Notes under the pieces: model-generated
The model's input: the letters and a program-made list of their open reading frames with translations, nothing else
Told to the model about the DNA's origin: nothing
Database searches by the model: none
In this document: positions 1 to 8,624 of the stretch, piece by piece
Layout: every line of letters starts with the position of its first letter
Position numbering within the stretch: position 1 is the stretch's first letter
Assembly (NCBI GenBank): GCA_905233745.1
Contig: CAJODA010000008.1
Location: 1 to 46,439, forward strand
DNA length: 46,439 nt
Reading direction: 5' to 3'
From: an uncultured Bacteroidales bacterium
GTDB taxonomy: Bacteria > Bacteroidota > Bacteroidia > Bacteroidales > WCHB1-69
Program-made: the position numbers and the translations under genes

Positions 1-275
1 ACCTCCTTGGTGACTCCATCCTCCGTTTTTAAAAACTTGTCGCCACTTACTGCGGAAAAATCATGGTTTGTCAATAGTGCAGAAACCTCCGACTGGGATT
101 TGCCAATGCAAGCCTTTAGCAGAGTGAAATCATTGGTGACAGGTTCTTGCTCTTCAAGGGGATAATCAATGGGTTGTGGTGTATCAGGTAAAATACTGTC
201 GCAGGCCACAAAACCAAAAATCAGGAACAGCCCAACAAATAAGGGCATATATTGCGCAAATGCTTTCTTTTCCAT
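1..275 (-). CDS. Putative lipoprotein, N-terminal part (runs off the left edge)
   Basis: Reading leftwards from an ATG at 275, the frame stays open to the edge of the window (about 91 codons). The N-terminus has a charged start (MEKKAF), a hydrophobic core and a lipobox-like FVAC with the cysteine at residue 25, followed by DS. This indicates a lipoprotein exported by Sec and anchored by lipidation. The mature part begins with a proline-rich acidic linker (PDTPQPIDYP). I do not recognise the rest. It is transcribed divergently from nqrB and has its own TAnnTTTG box 24 bp upstream. Function is unknown; the call rests on the signal sequence only. Confidence 0.7.
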   Translation of the reverse strand, partial: MEKKAFAQYMPLFVGLFLIFGFVACDSILPDTPQPIDYPLEEQEPVTNDFTLLKACIGKSQSEVSALLTNHDFSAVSGDKFLKTEDGVTKE

Positions 276-299
276 AGGAATTACATAATTAAAACGTCG

Positions 300-307
300 C
301 AAATATA
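300..307 (-). promoter_or_regulatory. Bacteroidota -7 box for the left-edge lipoprotein
   Basis: On the minus strand this reads TATATTTG followed by C, matching the Bacteroidota -7 consensus TAnnTTTG. It lies 24 bp before the ATG at 275. No convincing -33 element is visible. Confidence 0.55.
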
Positions 308-376
308 ATTTTTTTTCTATTATTATGATGCGTAAAAAACAAAAGGTTACAACAATCATTGCAAAAAAATTATGTG

Positions 377-384
377 TATCTTTG
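377..384 (+). promoter_or_regulatory. Bacteroidota -7 box for the nqr operon
   Basis: TATCTTTG followed by C matches TAnnTTTG and ends 21 bp before the nqrB ATG at 406. A TTG at 359-361 could serve as the upstream element, 15 bp away. Its position shows that the nqr transcript starts at nqrB and that the in-frame ATG at 325 is not the start. Confidence 0.6.
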
Positions 385-405
385 CACTTTCGAAAAACAA
401 CGCTG

Positions 406-1491
406 ATGCCCAAGAAATTCAACGCACTGCTTGACGCCATGGACACCTTTCTGCGCACGCCGGCAACCATTACCGACCAGGGCAGTCATATCCGGGATTC
501 CGTGGACATGAAGCGCATCATGATCACAGTGATGATTGCACTTTCTCCCGCCCTGTTGTTCGGTTGGTGGAATGTGGGCTATCAGCATTTTCTCGCCATT
601 GGTGGGGAAACCGTCTTGTGGCCCTGCCTTTGGTACGGTTTCCTGAAATGGCTGCCGTTGGTCATCGTCACCTACGTCAGTGGTCTGGCAGTGGAGGTAT
701 TGTTTGCGCAAATCCGAAAAGAGGAGGTGGCGGAAGGCTTCTTCGTCACGGGTTTCATTATCCCGATGATTATGCCACCGGATGTGCCGTTGTGGATTGT
801 GGCTGTAGCCACCGCCTTTGCCGTGCTCTTCGGCAAGGAGGTGTTCGGCGGCACGGGCTATAACTTCCTGAATCCCGCGCTGCTGGCCCGCGCCTTTGTC
901 TTCTTTGCCTATCCGTCAGTCATCTCCGGCGACAAGGTCTGGGTTTCCGGCGGTGCGGATGCCGTTACCGGCGCCACACCCTTGGCCCTCGTCATGAACG
1001 GCCGCCCGGAGGCGATGCCTTCCACTTGGGAGATGTTTGTCGGCACCATCCCGGGTTGCATCGGCGAGACCTGCAAGATTGCCATCCTTCTTGGTGCAGC
1101 TATCCTCATTTTCACACAAGTGGCCGACTGGCGCATCATGTTCTCTGTCTTTACGGGCGGCTATGTAACAGCGGTAATCTGCAGGATAACAGGACTTTGT
1201 TCCATGGCAGGCTACGATCAGATTCTCATGGGCGGATTCCTCTTCGGAGCAGTGTTTATGGCCACCGATCCGGTAACGGCTGCACACACCCAAACCGGCA
1301 AATACATCTACGGCCTGCTCATTGGCGTGCTCGCCATCCTCATACGCACACTCAACAAAGGCTATCCCGAAGGCATGATGCTCGCCATCCTGCTGATGAA
1401 CATATTCGCCCCGCTTATTGATTATTGCGTGGTGCAAGCCCATATCCGCAAGCGTCAAAAACAAATAATCCAGCAAAACCAGTCAAAGTGA
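406..1491 (+). CDS. nqrB: Na+-translocating NADH:quinone oxidoreductase subunit B
   Basis: Integral membrane subunit of the Nqr complex, which oxidises NADH, reduces quinone and pumps Na+ across the inner membrane. From the ATG at 406 the protein has 361 residues, with many hydrophobic segments and the family signature SHIRDSVDMKR near residue 27. The covalent-FMN site is present as D185-A-V-T-G-A-T191, where T191 should be flavinylated by ApbE. The in-frame ATG at 325 would add 27 residues, but the -7 box lies inside that extension, so 406 is preferred. The RnfD family is related. The NqrF at the end of the operon decides for Nqr. The usual first gene, nqrA, is not upstream. The stop codon overlaps the nqrC start. 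Confidence 0.93.
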   Translation: MPKKFNALLDAMDTFLRTPATITDQGSHIRDSVDMKRIMITVMIALSPALLFGWWNVGYQHFLAIGGETVLWPCLWYGFLKWLPLVIVTYVSGLAVEVLFAQIRKEEVAEGFFVTGFIIPMIMPPDVPLWIVAVATAFAVLFGKEVFGGTGYNFLNPALLARAFVFFAYPSVISGDKVWVSGGADAVTGATPLALVMNGRPEAMPSTWEMFVGTIPGCIGETCKIAILLGAAILIFTQVADWRIMFSVFTGGYVTAVICRITGLCSMAGYDQILMGGFLFGAVFMATDPVTAAHTQTGKYIYGLLIGVLAILIRTLNKGYPEGMMLAILLMNIFAPLIDYCVVQAHIRKRQKQIIQQNQSK

Positions 1492-2090
1492 GAAAATTCA
1501 GCAATACCTATATATATGTATATGTCAGTGCGCTGGTGCTTCTCATCAGCGTGGTGCTGGCGTCGGTATCCATTGGTTTAAGACCGAAAAGGGATGCCAA
1601 TGTAACTCGGGAAAAATACCAGCAAATCTTGAAAGCCGCTGGTTATAAGGATATTTCTAAAAAGAATGTCGTTTCTTTTTTCCAGGAAATCGCAGAACCT
1701 GAAATGGGGAATGAGCCCAGTGAGCAGTATCGCATCCGTTGTGCAGATGGCAATTCCGGAATCGTGGTGCGCGTGAATGGCAAAGGGCTCTGGGGACCTA
1801 TCTGGGGCTATGTGGTGCTGTCGGAGGATGGCACAACGATCAAAGGCGTGTCGTTCGCCCACAAATCGGAAACACCCGGCCTGGGTGCGAAAATCACGGA
1901 CGATGAATTTTCCAATGCCTTCATTGGCAAGAAATTATACAATCAAAATGGTGCATTTACCTCTGTTCGGGTGATAAAGAAAGGACAGGAGGGTGATATC
2001 CGCGAGGAGAACCGCGTGGATGCCATCTCCGGTGCCACCATCACTTCGAGAGGGGTGGACGAGATGATGAGAGGGGTTAAAAGGGATTAG
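1488..2090 (+). CDS. nqrC: Na+-translocating NADH:quinone oxidoreductase subunit C
   Basis: Periplasm-facing FMN subunit of Nqr. The start is a GTG at 1488 that overlaps the nqrB stop (GTGA), which indicates translational coupling. An upstream in-frame ATG at 1425 would add 21 residues overlapping nqrB. The 200-residue product starts with a single membrane anchor (about residues 7-28), followed by a soluble FMN-binding domain. Near the C-terminus is D178-A-I-S-G-A-T184, the flavinylation motif, with T184 as the FMN-carrying threonine. It is shorter than Vibrio NqrC (about 257 residues), closer to RnfG in size, but it sits between nqrB and nqrD. Confidence 0.92.
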   Translation: MRKFSNTYIYVYVSALVLLISVVLASVSIGLRPKRDANVTREKYQQILKAAGYKDISKKNVVSFFQEIAEPEMGNEPSEQYRIRCADGNSGIVVRVNGKGLWGPIWGYVVLSEDGTTIKGVSFAHKSETPGLGAKITDDEFSNAFIGKKLYNQNGAFTSVRVIKKGQEGDIREENRVDAISGATITSRGVDEMMRGVKRD

Positions 2091-2110
2091 AGTTTGGAGA
2101 TTATTGAGAA

Positions 2111-2704
2111 ATGAAAAAATATTTAGGACCGTTAAGCAAGGACAATCCCATATTGGTGCAGACACTCGGTGTGTGCTCTGCACTGGCCGTTACCGCACAG
2201 TTGAAACCTGCGGTGGTCATGGCACTTTCCGTAACGGTGGTCTGTGCCTTCTCAAATCTTATCATCTCCCTGATACGCAATACAATCCCGCCCAGAATCC
2301 GCATCATCGTGCAATTGCTGATTGTGTCCTTCTGGGTAGTGCTGGTCGATTTGCTGCTGCAAGCCTATTTCTACGAAATCAGCAAGCTTCTGTCGGTGTT
2401 TGTGGGGCTCATCATCACCAACTGCATCATCATGGGCCGTCTGGAAGCCTTTGCCCTGTCGCACAAACCCTGGCCCTCCTTTATGGACGGTGTAATGAAC
2501 GGCGTGGGCTACGGACTGGTGCTAGTGGTCGTGGCCTTCTTCCGCGAACTGCTCGGCTCCGGCACCCTCTGGAATCATCAGGTTATACCCAAGGCCCTCT
2601 ACCAAATCGGCTATCTCAACAACGGCCTCATGATACTCCCGCCCATGGCCCTGATCTTGGTTGGCGTGATGATCTGGATCAGAGGGAGTAGAGTTGATAG
2701 ATAA
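2111..2704 (+). CDS. nqrD: Na+-translocating NADH:quinone oxidoreductase subunit D
   Basis: Polytopic membrane subunit of Nqr, 197 residues, the usual family length. It opens with LGPLSKDNPILVQTLG, typical of NqrD/RnfE. C22 and C105 lie in the two symmetry-related half-helices that, with two cysteines of NqrE, hold the intramembrane iron-sulfur centre. It starts 20 bp after nqrC. Its stop codon (2702-2704) falls inside the first unit of a tandem repeat that fills the gap to nqrE. Confidence 0.93.
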   Translation: MKKYLGPLSKDNPILVQTLGVCSALAVTAQLKPAVVMALSVTVVCAFSNLIISLIRNTIPPRIRIIVQLLIVSFWVVLVDLLLQAYFYEISKLLSVFVGLIITNCIIMGRLEAFALSHKPWPSFMDGVMNGVGYGLVLVVVAFFRELLGSGTLWNHQVIPKALYQIGYLNNGLMILPPMALILVGVMIWIRGSRVDR

Positions 2705-2843
2705 TAGATAATAGTTAATAGTTAATAGTTAAGATATTAATCAAATACAAGTCATAGTCATAGTCATAGTCATAGTCATAGTTCATAGTCATAGTTCATA
2801 GTCATAGTCATAGTCATAGTCATAGTCATAGTTCATAGTTCAT
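2701..2843. repeat. Two-part short tandem repeat between nqrD and nqrE
   Basis: The gap has two repeat tracts. From 2701 to about 2735 there are five period-7 units of the ATAATAG / TTAATAG type, the first containing the nqrD stop. From 2750 to 2843 there are 15 abutting units: eleven hexamers AGTCAT and four heptamers AGTTCAT (units 6, 8, 14 and 15), ending 4 bp before the nqrE ATG. Unit number can change by slipped-strand mispairing. The tract lies inside a five-gene operon, so a change in copy number would alter the nqrD-nqrE spacing. It is not a CRISPR, since there are no spacers. Confidence 0.9.
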
Positions 2844-2847
2844 TCCC

Positions 2848-3459
2848 ATGCCCGACATATTCAACATATTCATCCGTTCAGTTTTCATCGACAACATGGT
2901 ATTTGCCTATTTCTTGGGCATGTGCTCCTATTTGGCGGTGTCCAAGAGCGTGAAGACGGCAGGCGGTTTGGGTTTGGCTGTCTGTTTCGTATTGGCTGTC
3001 ACGGTTCCGGTGAACTATCTTATTGACAAATACCTGCTCCAACCAGGAGCGTTAGCATGGTTGGGAGAGGGATTTGCGGATGTGGATTTGTCATTTCTGA
3101 GTCTGATCATCTTCATCGCAGTGATTGCGGGCATGGTGCAGTTATTGGAGATGGTGATTGAGCGTCACATGCCGGCATTGTACATGGCATTGGGCATCTT
3201 CCTGCCCCTGATTGCGGTGAACTGCGCCATTTTGGGCGGTTCGCTGTTCATGCAGGAGAGGAACTTTCCAACGGTGATACACAGTTTCTCCTATGCCATT
3301 GGTTCTGGCTTGGGCTGGTTGCTGGCAATCACATCTATGGCGGCCATTCGCGAGCGGTTGAAATATGCGAACATTCCCGAGCCCTTGAGGGGAAATGGCA
3401 TCGCATACATCATCACCGGACTGATGGGATTGGGATTTATGGCATTTCTAGGATTTTAG
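2848..3459 (+). CDS. nqrE: Na+-translocating NADH:quinone oxidoreductase subunit E
   Basis: Polytopic membrane subunit of Nqr, 203 residues, homologous to NqrD but inserted in inverted topology. C26 (in YFLGMCSYLAVS) and C126 (in LIAVNCAILGG) are the expected ligands of the intramembrane iron-sulfur centre shared with NqrD. The start codon follows directly on the AGTCAT repeat, so repeat length could affect its translation. nqrF follows after 18 bp. Confidence 0.93.
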   Translation: MPDIFNIFIRSVFIDNMVFAYFLGMCSYLAVSKSVKTAGGLGLAVCFVLAVTVPVNYLIDKYLLQPGALAWLGEGFADVDLSFLSLIIFIAVIAGMVQLLEMVIERHMPALYMALGIFLPLIAVNCAILGGSLFMQERNFPTVIHSFSYAIGSGLGWLLAITSMAAIRERLKYANIPEPLRGNGIAYIITGLMGLGFMAFLGF

Positions 3460-3477
3460 GTATAAGAAGAAAAGAAT

Positions 3478-4719
3478 ATGATACTCTGGACAACGATAGC
3501 GGCAATACTCATTTTTTTACTCATTATCTGGATATTGGTAGCCCTGCTGCTTTTCGCACGTCGCAAGCTTGTGCCAGAGGGCAAGGTGAAAATCAATATC
3601 AATGGCGAGCGCGAGATTGAGCACGAGCGCGGATGCTCGCTGCTGCAAGCGCTTTCCGACGAGAAAGTGTTTGTCCCATCCGCCTGCGGCGGGGGAGGCT
3701 CGTGTGGCACTTGCAAAGGCAAAGTGCTGGCTGGCGGCGGACAAATCCTGCCCACCGAGCTGGCCCACATATCCCGCAAGATGGCTGCCGAGCACTACCG
3801 GCTCTTCTGCCAAGTGAAAGTGCGTGAGGACATGCGCATTGAGATCCCCAAGGAATTCTTCGGCATCAAGAAGTGGACCTGCAAAGTGGTGTCCAACCAC
3901 AATGTCGCCACCTTCATCAAAGAGCTGGTGCTCGAACTTCCGGAAGGGGAGAACATGGATTTCCGCTCCGGAGGCTATGTGCAGATCGACATCCCGCGTT
4001 GCGAGGTCAATTATGCTGACATCGAGGTGGATGAGCCTTTCCGCAGCGACTGGGAGAAAATGGGCCTCTTTAATCTGAAGATGCGCAATCCGGGCGAAAC
4101 CGTGCGTGCTTACTCCATGGCCAACTATCCTGCCGAAAACCATATTGTGATGCTCAACGTCCGCGTTGCCATCCCGCCGTTCAACCGCAAAACCCGCAAG
4201 ATGGAGAAAGTGAACCCGGGCGTCTCTTCCTCCTATATCTTCAGTCTCAAACCGGGAGATGAAGTGACGGTTTCGGGCCCCTACGGGGATTTCTTCGTAC
4301 AGGACTCCGACCGCGAGATGATGTTCATCGGCGGCGGCGCAGGCATGGCCCCCATGCGCTCGCACATCTTCGACCAGTTCAAAGTGCACCACACCACCCG
4401 AAAAACCTCCTTCTGGTATGGCGGACGCTCGCTAAAAGAGCTGTTTTATCAGGATGAATTTGAACAACTGGCCTCCGAACATGACAACTTCTCTTTCCAT
4501 ATCGCCCTTTCGGACGCCCAACCCAATGATAACTGGACGGGTTATACAGGATTTATCCATGAGGTCATCTACGAGAATTACTTGAAGAATCATCCCTATC
4601 CTGAAGACATTGAGTATTACATCTGTGGCCCGCCCATGATGTTACAGGCAGTCCTCAAAATGCTGGACTCCCTGGGCGTATCTCCCGATATGATCCATTA
4701 TGACGATTTCGGCGGCTGA
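3478..4719 (+). CDS. nqrF: Na+-translocating NADH:quinone oxidoreductase subunit F
   Basis: NADH-oxidising entry subunit of Nqr, 413 residues. Residues about 5-27 form the membrane anchor. A [2Fe-2S] ferredoxin domain follows with C70, C76, C79 and C111, the same spacing and numbering as I recall for Vibrio NqrF. The ferredoxin-reductase part has R210-A-Y-S213 for [14 protein letters not shown] (about 285-295) for NADH, and the C-terminal CGPPMM with C383. This protein shows that the operon is nqr and not rnf. It is the last gene of the run and ends 7 bp before the convergent lamin-tail gene. Confidence 0.96.
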   Translation: MILWTTIAAILIFLLIIWILVALLLFARRKLVPEGKVKININGEREIEHERGCSLLQALSDEKVFVPSACGGGGSCGTCKGKVLAGGGQILPTELAHISRKMAAEHYRLFCQVKVREDMRIEIPKEFFGIKKWTCKVVSNHNVATFIKELVLELPEGENMDFRSGGYVQIDIPRCEVNYADIEVDEPFRSDWEKMGLFNLKMRNPGETVRAYSMANYPAENHIVMLNVRVAIPPFNRKTRKMEKVNPGVSSSYIFSLKPGDEVTVSGPYGDFFVQDSDREMMFIGGGAGMAPMRSHIFDQFKVHHTTRKTSFWYGGRSLKELFYQDEFEQLASEHDNFSFHIALSDAQPNDNWTGYTGFIHEVIYENYLKNHPYPEDIEYYICGPPMMLQAVLKMLDSLGVSPDMIHYDDFGG

Positions 4720-4726
4720 AAACCCG

Positions 4727-6481
4727 TTACCAGCCAGCAATAGAGACCACCTTTTTTTTCCGGCCCGACTTGCCCTGCACATTCCAATACTGTGCTATCA
4801 CCACATACATGCCGGATGGCAGACGATTGCGGTCATTGTCAAGCCCCTCCCAACGGAAACAGGCCTCTGTGCCGCACAACACATTGTTTGCGAGTATGCT
4901 GACTGGGTGTCCGCTTGCATCGAATATCCGAAGGGTCAGGCGGTTGCCAGGCTCTGGGAAACACAGGGAGAACTCGGCAAAGTCCTCAAATCCGTCATTG
5001 TCGGGTGATATTACCTCCGGAGCAATCGAGAATGCAGTTCCGTCACCATCCGGAAGTTGCTGGGAGTTCGCATAGCCTGGGGTGGCAAAGCCGGCAGAAG
5101 ACGCAGCGGAATGCCAGTTGCCCGGATCTTGCGTTGGACGCAACGGCGACAACCGTTCCAGGCTCACCCCTTCAGTCGTCAACAATTTCTCATAGTGCAT
5201 ATCTTCCGTATATTGCAATCTGTCAATGGTTTGTAATGATTTATCGGTAAGGAAAACCACGCCTTCATCATTGTTGTAAGCAGGCAGAGAATCGCATTGC
5301 AACAGATTTAGCGGTTCTGGAACCAGATATCGGCCCATCGTCAGTTTCTTGTTCTTGCACAATGCACAATAGCCATTCGGAAACAACTGCCCGCCACTAC
5401 TGGAAGCCCACACCGCTTTTAAGGGTATTGTATCGCCTCCAGAGCCAATTTTAACATGCTTTAAATCAATAATTTTTGACGATTTATTGAAGATTTCGAT
5501 AAAGTCCGCATCCTCCTTGTCAAAAGGATGACTTAGCACTTCGTTGATGACAAGGTCGCCTTGCTCCGGTTTATCCGGAACCCCACACCGTATAGTACGG
5601 CCTATTGGCATCTCATTGCCGGCGCAATCACACAGTTTACCTGTAAGTTCCACCGTGTATTCCACCCCCTCCGCCAACGGATGCGACAGCCTCAAATCAA
5701 GTGCTGTGAACATATAGGGCACTTCCAAGACTTCTTCAACAGTAATAGCAAGAGAATCCGAAGGAGTTCCGGAAGGATAGATGACAAATGGTGAAGAAAA
5801 CAAATCAGCGGTTTGGGGAGATAGCGGTTCAGAGAAGAAAATTCTCAAAGTGTGGTCGTTGATTAAGGTAACCCGCTCTAGCACAGGTGGATCATGGTCA
5901 TACAGATCAGTGCTTGCCGCATTGGGGAAACCTGGCGTACCCCCGTAAGGGGAAGTGGAGGAATTCCAGTTCTCCTCACCCCAGCAAGGCAAAGACTCGT
6001 CCAACATCTCCAAAGACCAGCCCCCCTCCTGTTTGATACTCTCTGTATGCCATTTCTGACGGTATGAGACGGAATGGATGACCTGATCCGCTGCATTGTA
6101 CAATACCAGTGTCTGCCCTCCATCTGTAAGCGAAAGGGAGGAGAGGGTATAGACATGCGCAGAGTATTCGATGAAGTCTTCCAGATATTTGTAAGCGATG
6201 AGAATGGCATATCCGGCACTATCGAACTCCATGGAAGGCAACACTTTCATGGTGTTTCCGATTTTGAGTTTCCATCCGTCTATACGGCATGGGACGGGCA
6301 AGCGGCTGTGCAATTCCACGTATTCCACTGCCGGAAGACCTACGGTTGGGGTAGGGTCTGCCATGATTTCACTAATCACAATATCATAGCGGTCAGGTAC
6401 CCGAGATTGACAAAACACTATGCTACAGTAAGTTAGAAGGCATAGTAAAAGGGTAGGGGATAATAATAATTTGTTTTTCAT
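4727..6481 (-). CDS. Secreted protein with two lamin-tail domains and a C-terminal sorting or Ig-like domain
   Basis: 584 residues. A signal peptide covers about residues 1-24 (cleavage near VFCQ). Two lamin-tail (LTD) repeats follow: one begins DIVISEIMADPTP (about 33) and the other DLVINEVLSHPF (about 308). Each has the ...EYVELHS / DFIEIFNKSS pattern. A PPVLERVTLINDHTLRIFFSEPL stretch between them looks like a bacterial Ig-like domain. The end (about 490-584) has ISPDNDGFEDF, a FlgD-like fold and GMYVVIAQYW, a form common in T9SS cargo. It is probably cell-surface or secreted. No catalytic residues are evident. It is convergent with nqrF and divergent from asd. Confidence 0.75.
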   Translation of the reverse strand: MKNKLLLSPTLLLCLLTYCSIVFCQSRVPDRYDIVISEIMADPTPTVGLPAVEYVELHSRLPVPCRIDGWKLKIGNTMKVLPSMEFDSAGYAILIAYKYLEDFIEYSAHVYTLSSLSLTDGGQTLVLYNAADQVIHSVSYRQKWHTESIKQEGGWSLEMLDESLPCWGEENWNSSTSPYGGTPGFPNAASTDLYDHDPPVLERVTLINDHTLRIFFSEPLSPQTADLFSSPFVIYPSGTPSDSLAITVEEVLEVPYMFTALDLRLSHPLAEGVEYTVELTGKLCDCAGNEMPIGRTIRCGVPDKPEQGDLVINEVLSHPFDKEDADFIEIFNKSSKIIDLKHVKIGSGGDTIPLKAVWASSSGGQLFPNGYCALCKNKKLTMGRYLVPEPLNLLQCDSLPAYNNDEGVVFLTDKSLQTIDRLQYTEDMHYEKLLTTEGVSLERLSPLRPTQDPGNWHSAASSAGFATPGYANSQQLPDGDGTAFSIAPEVISPDNDGFEDFAEFSLCFPEPGNRLTLRIFDASGHPVSILANNVLCGTEACFRWEGLDNDRNRLPSGMYVVIAQYWNVQGKSGRKKKVVSIAGW

Positions 6482-6510
6482 AATTTTGAAATTTTATATT
6501 TTGTTTGTCG

Positions 6511-6527
6511 CAAAAATACTACTTTTG
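6511..6527. promoter_or_regulatory. Back-to-back divergent -7 boxes (lamin-tail gene and asd)
   Basis: Positions 6511-6518 read TATTTTTG on the minus strand (29 bp from the ATG at 6481). Positions 6520-6527 read TACTTTTG on the plus strand (39 bp from the asd ATG). Both match TAnnTTTG and both are followed by C. Only one base separates them, giving a nearly symmetric 19-bp element flanked by GC. RNA polymerase could probably not occupy both at once. Confidence 0.6.
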
Positions 6528-6566
6528 CACACTCATAAACATTCATACCTAATTTTTTTTATTACA

Positions 6567-7556
6567 ATGAAAATTGCGTTAGTAGGAGCCACAGGACTTG
6601 TTGGTGGCGTTATGCGTAAAGTTTTGGAAGAAAGAGGGTTTGGTCAACATGACTTCATTCCTGCTGCATCTTCACGTTCCATTGGGCGGGAAATAGAATT
6701 TGCCGGAAAGATGTTCCGGATGGTGTCTGTCGAGGATGCCATTTCGGCTGCGCCCGACATCGCCATATTCTCTGCCGGCAGTGGGCCCTCGCTACAGTAC
6801 GCCCCGCAGTTCGCCGCTAAAGGCACTGTGGTGATTGACAACTCCTCCGCATGGCGTTCTGATCCTGAAATCCCGCTGGTAGTGCCCGAAATCAACGGGG
6901 ACGTGATCAAATCCACCGACAAAATCATCGCCAACCCCAATTGTTCCACCATCCAGATGGTGATGGCCCTTTGCCCCCTGCATAAAAAATACGGTATCAA
7001 ACGCCTTGTCATTTCCACCTACCAATCCGTAACGGGCACGGGCATGAAGGCCGTAAACCAGCTCAGGAAGGAGAGGGCAGGGGAGAGCTGTGAGAAGGCT
7101 TACCCCTATCCAATCGACATGAACCTCTTCCCTCACGGCGGCACTTTTGAAGACAACGGATATACCACTGAAGAAATAAAGCTGGTTAATGAAACACGTA
7201 AAATATTAAGGGATAATGATATACAAATAACCGCAACGGTAGTTCGCGTACCCGTAACCGGCGGACACTCCGAAGCGGTGAACGTGGAATTCCGTCAAGA
7301 GTTCGACCTTGACGAAGTGTATGACCTTCTGCGCAACATGCCCGGCGTGCAGGTGCAAGACGACCCTGCCCGCAACATCTATCCCATGCCGCTATGGGCA
7401 GAGGGCAAAGACGACGTTTTTGTGGGACGCATCCGCCGCGATTTCTCCCAACCCAACACCCTTAACCTCTGGGTGGTCGGCGACAACCTCCGCAAAGGGG
7501 CTGCCACTAATGCAGTTCAAATCGCCGAATTAGTCCGGAACAAGTTTTTGAAATAG
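6567..7556 (+). CDS. asd: Aspartate-semialdehyde dehydrogenase
   Basis: Reduces aspartyl phosphate to aspartate semialdehyde with NADPH, the branch point to lysine/diaminopimelate, threonine and methionine. From the ATG at 6567 it has 329 residues. The Rossmann motif GATGLVGG is at 8-15, the nucleophile is C126 in NPNCSTIQ, and the catalytic H234 is in TGGHSEAVN. In-frame upstream codons from 6471 would overlap both the promoter and the divergent gene, so the ATG just after the A/T-rich leader is chosen. It appears to be a single-gene unit. The next gene has its own -7 box. Confidence 0.96.
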   Translation: MKIALVGATGLVGGVMRKVLEERGFGQHDFIPAASSRSIGREIEFAGKMFRMVSVEDAISAAPDIAIFSAGSGPSLQYAPQFAAKGTVVIDNSSAWRSDPEIPLVVPEINGDVIKSTDKIIANPNCSTIQMVMALCPLHKKYGIKRLVISTYQSVTGTGMKAVNQLRKERAGESCEKAYPYPIDMNLFPHGGTFEDNGYTTEEIKLVNETRKILRDNDIQITATVVRVPVTGGHSEAVNVEFRQEFDLDEVYDLLRNMPGVQVQDDPARNIYPMPLWAEGKDDVFVGRIRRDFSQPNTLNLWVVGDNLRKGAATNAVQIAELVRNKFLK

Positions 7557-7565
7557 TATTTTTCT

Positions 7566-7573
7566 TATTTTTG
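7566..7573 (+). promoter_or_regulatory. Bacteroidota -7 box for the EEP-family gene
   Basis: TATTTTTG followed by C lies 9 bp after the asd stop and 21 bp before the ATG at 7595. A TTTG at 7547-7550, inside the end of asd, is a possible -33 element. Confidence 0.55.
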
Positions 7574-7594
7574 CACCTAAAATTTTCACGCTAT

Positions 7595-8614
7595 ATGAGA
7601 AAAACCTGCTTGCTTATCTGCGTACTGTTGTTTGCGCTCAATGCCTTATTTGCCCAAAACACTCCAAATAAAGCCATTATAGGATTCTATAATGTCGAAA
7701 ATCTCTTCGACACCATCAATGATCCCAACAAGAACGACGAGCAGTTTTTGCCGACCGGCGACTATCAGTGGACCTCCGAACGCTACCTGCATAAGCTTGA
7801 CCGCTTGTCCCAAGTGATTGCCGACCTGGCCAAGGTGGACGGCGGTTTGGTGGTTCTTGGGGTCTCCGAGATTGAAAACGAGCAGGTGTTGCTCGACCTG
7901 GCCGCCACCGAACGGCTGAAGCCCTACGGACTGAAAGTCTGCCATCATGACTCTCCCGACAGACGTGGCGTGGATGTGGCTTTCCTCTATAATCCAAAGA
8001 GATTCAGAGTGATAGACACTACCGCATTCCCCTTAATCGTACCCAACCAGCCCGAGTTCATCTCCCGCGACCAATGGCTGATGACCGGCATTCTGGACAA
8101 CACGGACACGCTGTATATACTCGTAAACCACTGGCCGTCAAAGTCGGGAGGGGAGAAACGCAGTCTTCCGGGCCGTCTGGCTGCCGGCAACTTGTCACGC
8201 GATATCGCCACCGGCATCTTTGCCAAACACCCCGGTGCCAAGTTCATACTTATGGGTGACCTTAATGACAACCCGAATTCAAAGGCCATCATGGAGTGCT
8301 TGGGCACTAAAACAAATACAAAAAAGCTGACACCTAACGATTTGTACAACCCGATGTGGAAGATGTACCAAGACGGCATCGGCTCATACGCTTATCGCGA
8401 TTCCTGGGAAATGCTGGATAATATTGTAGTCTCCGGTGGTTTGGTTTATCCTTCAAGAGGTTATAAATACCAATCTGCACACGTATTCCGTAAAGACTAT
8501 CTGTTCACCAAATCAGGCTCGTACATGGGATATCCGTTTCGCATGTTCGCCGGTGGCGTCTATCAGGGCGGCTACAGCGACCACCTGCCGGTTTACATCG
8601 TCTTGACAAAATAA
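7595..8614 (+). CDS. Secreted endonuclease/exonuclease/phosphatase (EEP) family protein
   Basis: 339 residues with a signal peptide (about 1-22, ending ALFAQ). The EEP (DNase I-like) fold is marked by GFYNVENLFDT near residue 30, the catalytic SEIEN, the MGDLNDNP loop and the C-terminal SDHLPVY histidine motif. These are the metal and general-base residues of Mg2+-dependent phosphodiesterases and nucleases. Substrate cannot be told from sequence. Extracellular DNA or phosphoesters are plausible for a secreted member. The ATG at 7595 is preferred because it begins the signal peptide. The next gene follows after 10 bp, so they are probably co-transcribed. Confidence 0.88.
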   Translation: MRKTCLLICVLLFALNALFAQNTPNKAIIGFYNVENLFDTINDPNKNDEQFLPTGDYQWTSERYLHKLDRLSQVIADLAKVDGGLVVLGVSEIENEQVLLDLAATERLKPYGLKVCHHDSPDRRGVDVAFLYNPKRFRVIDTTAFPLIVPNQPEFISRDQWLMTGILDNTDTLYILVNHWPSKSGGEKRSLPGRLAAGNLSRDIATGIFAKHPGAKFILMGDLNDNPNSKAIMECLGTKTNTKKLTPNDLYNPMWKMYQDGIGSYAYRDSWEMLDNIVVSGGLVYPSRGYKYQSAHVFRKDYLFTKSGSYMGYPFRMFAGGVYQGGYSDHLPVYIVLTK

Positions 8615-8624
8615 ACTAATTACT

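Noticed and set aside
2750-2843. CRISPR array
   Set aside because: The units are 6-7 bp and abut each other with no spacers; this is a microsatellite.
406-4719. Rnf complex (RnfDGEA) reading of the first operon
   Set aside because: The membrane subunits are homologous, but the last gene is a clear NqrF with ferredoxin, FAD and NADH motifs at NqrF positions, and there is no RnfB or RnfC.
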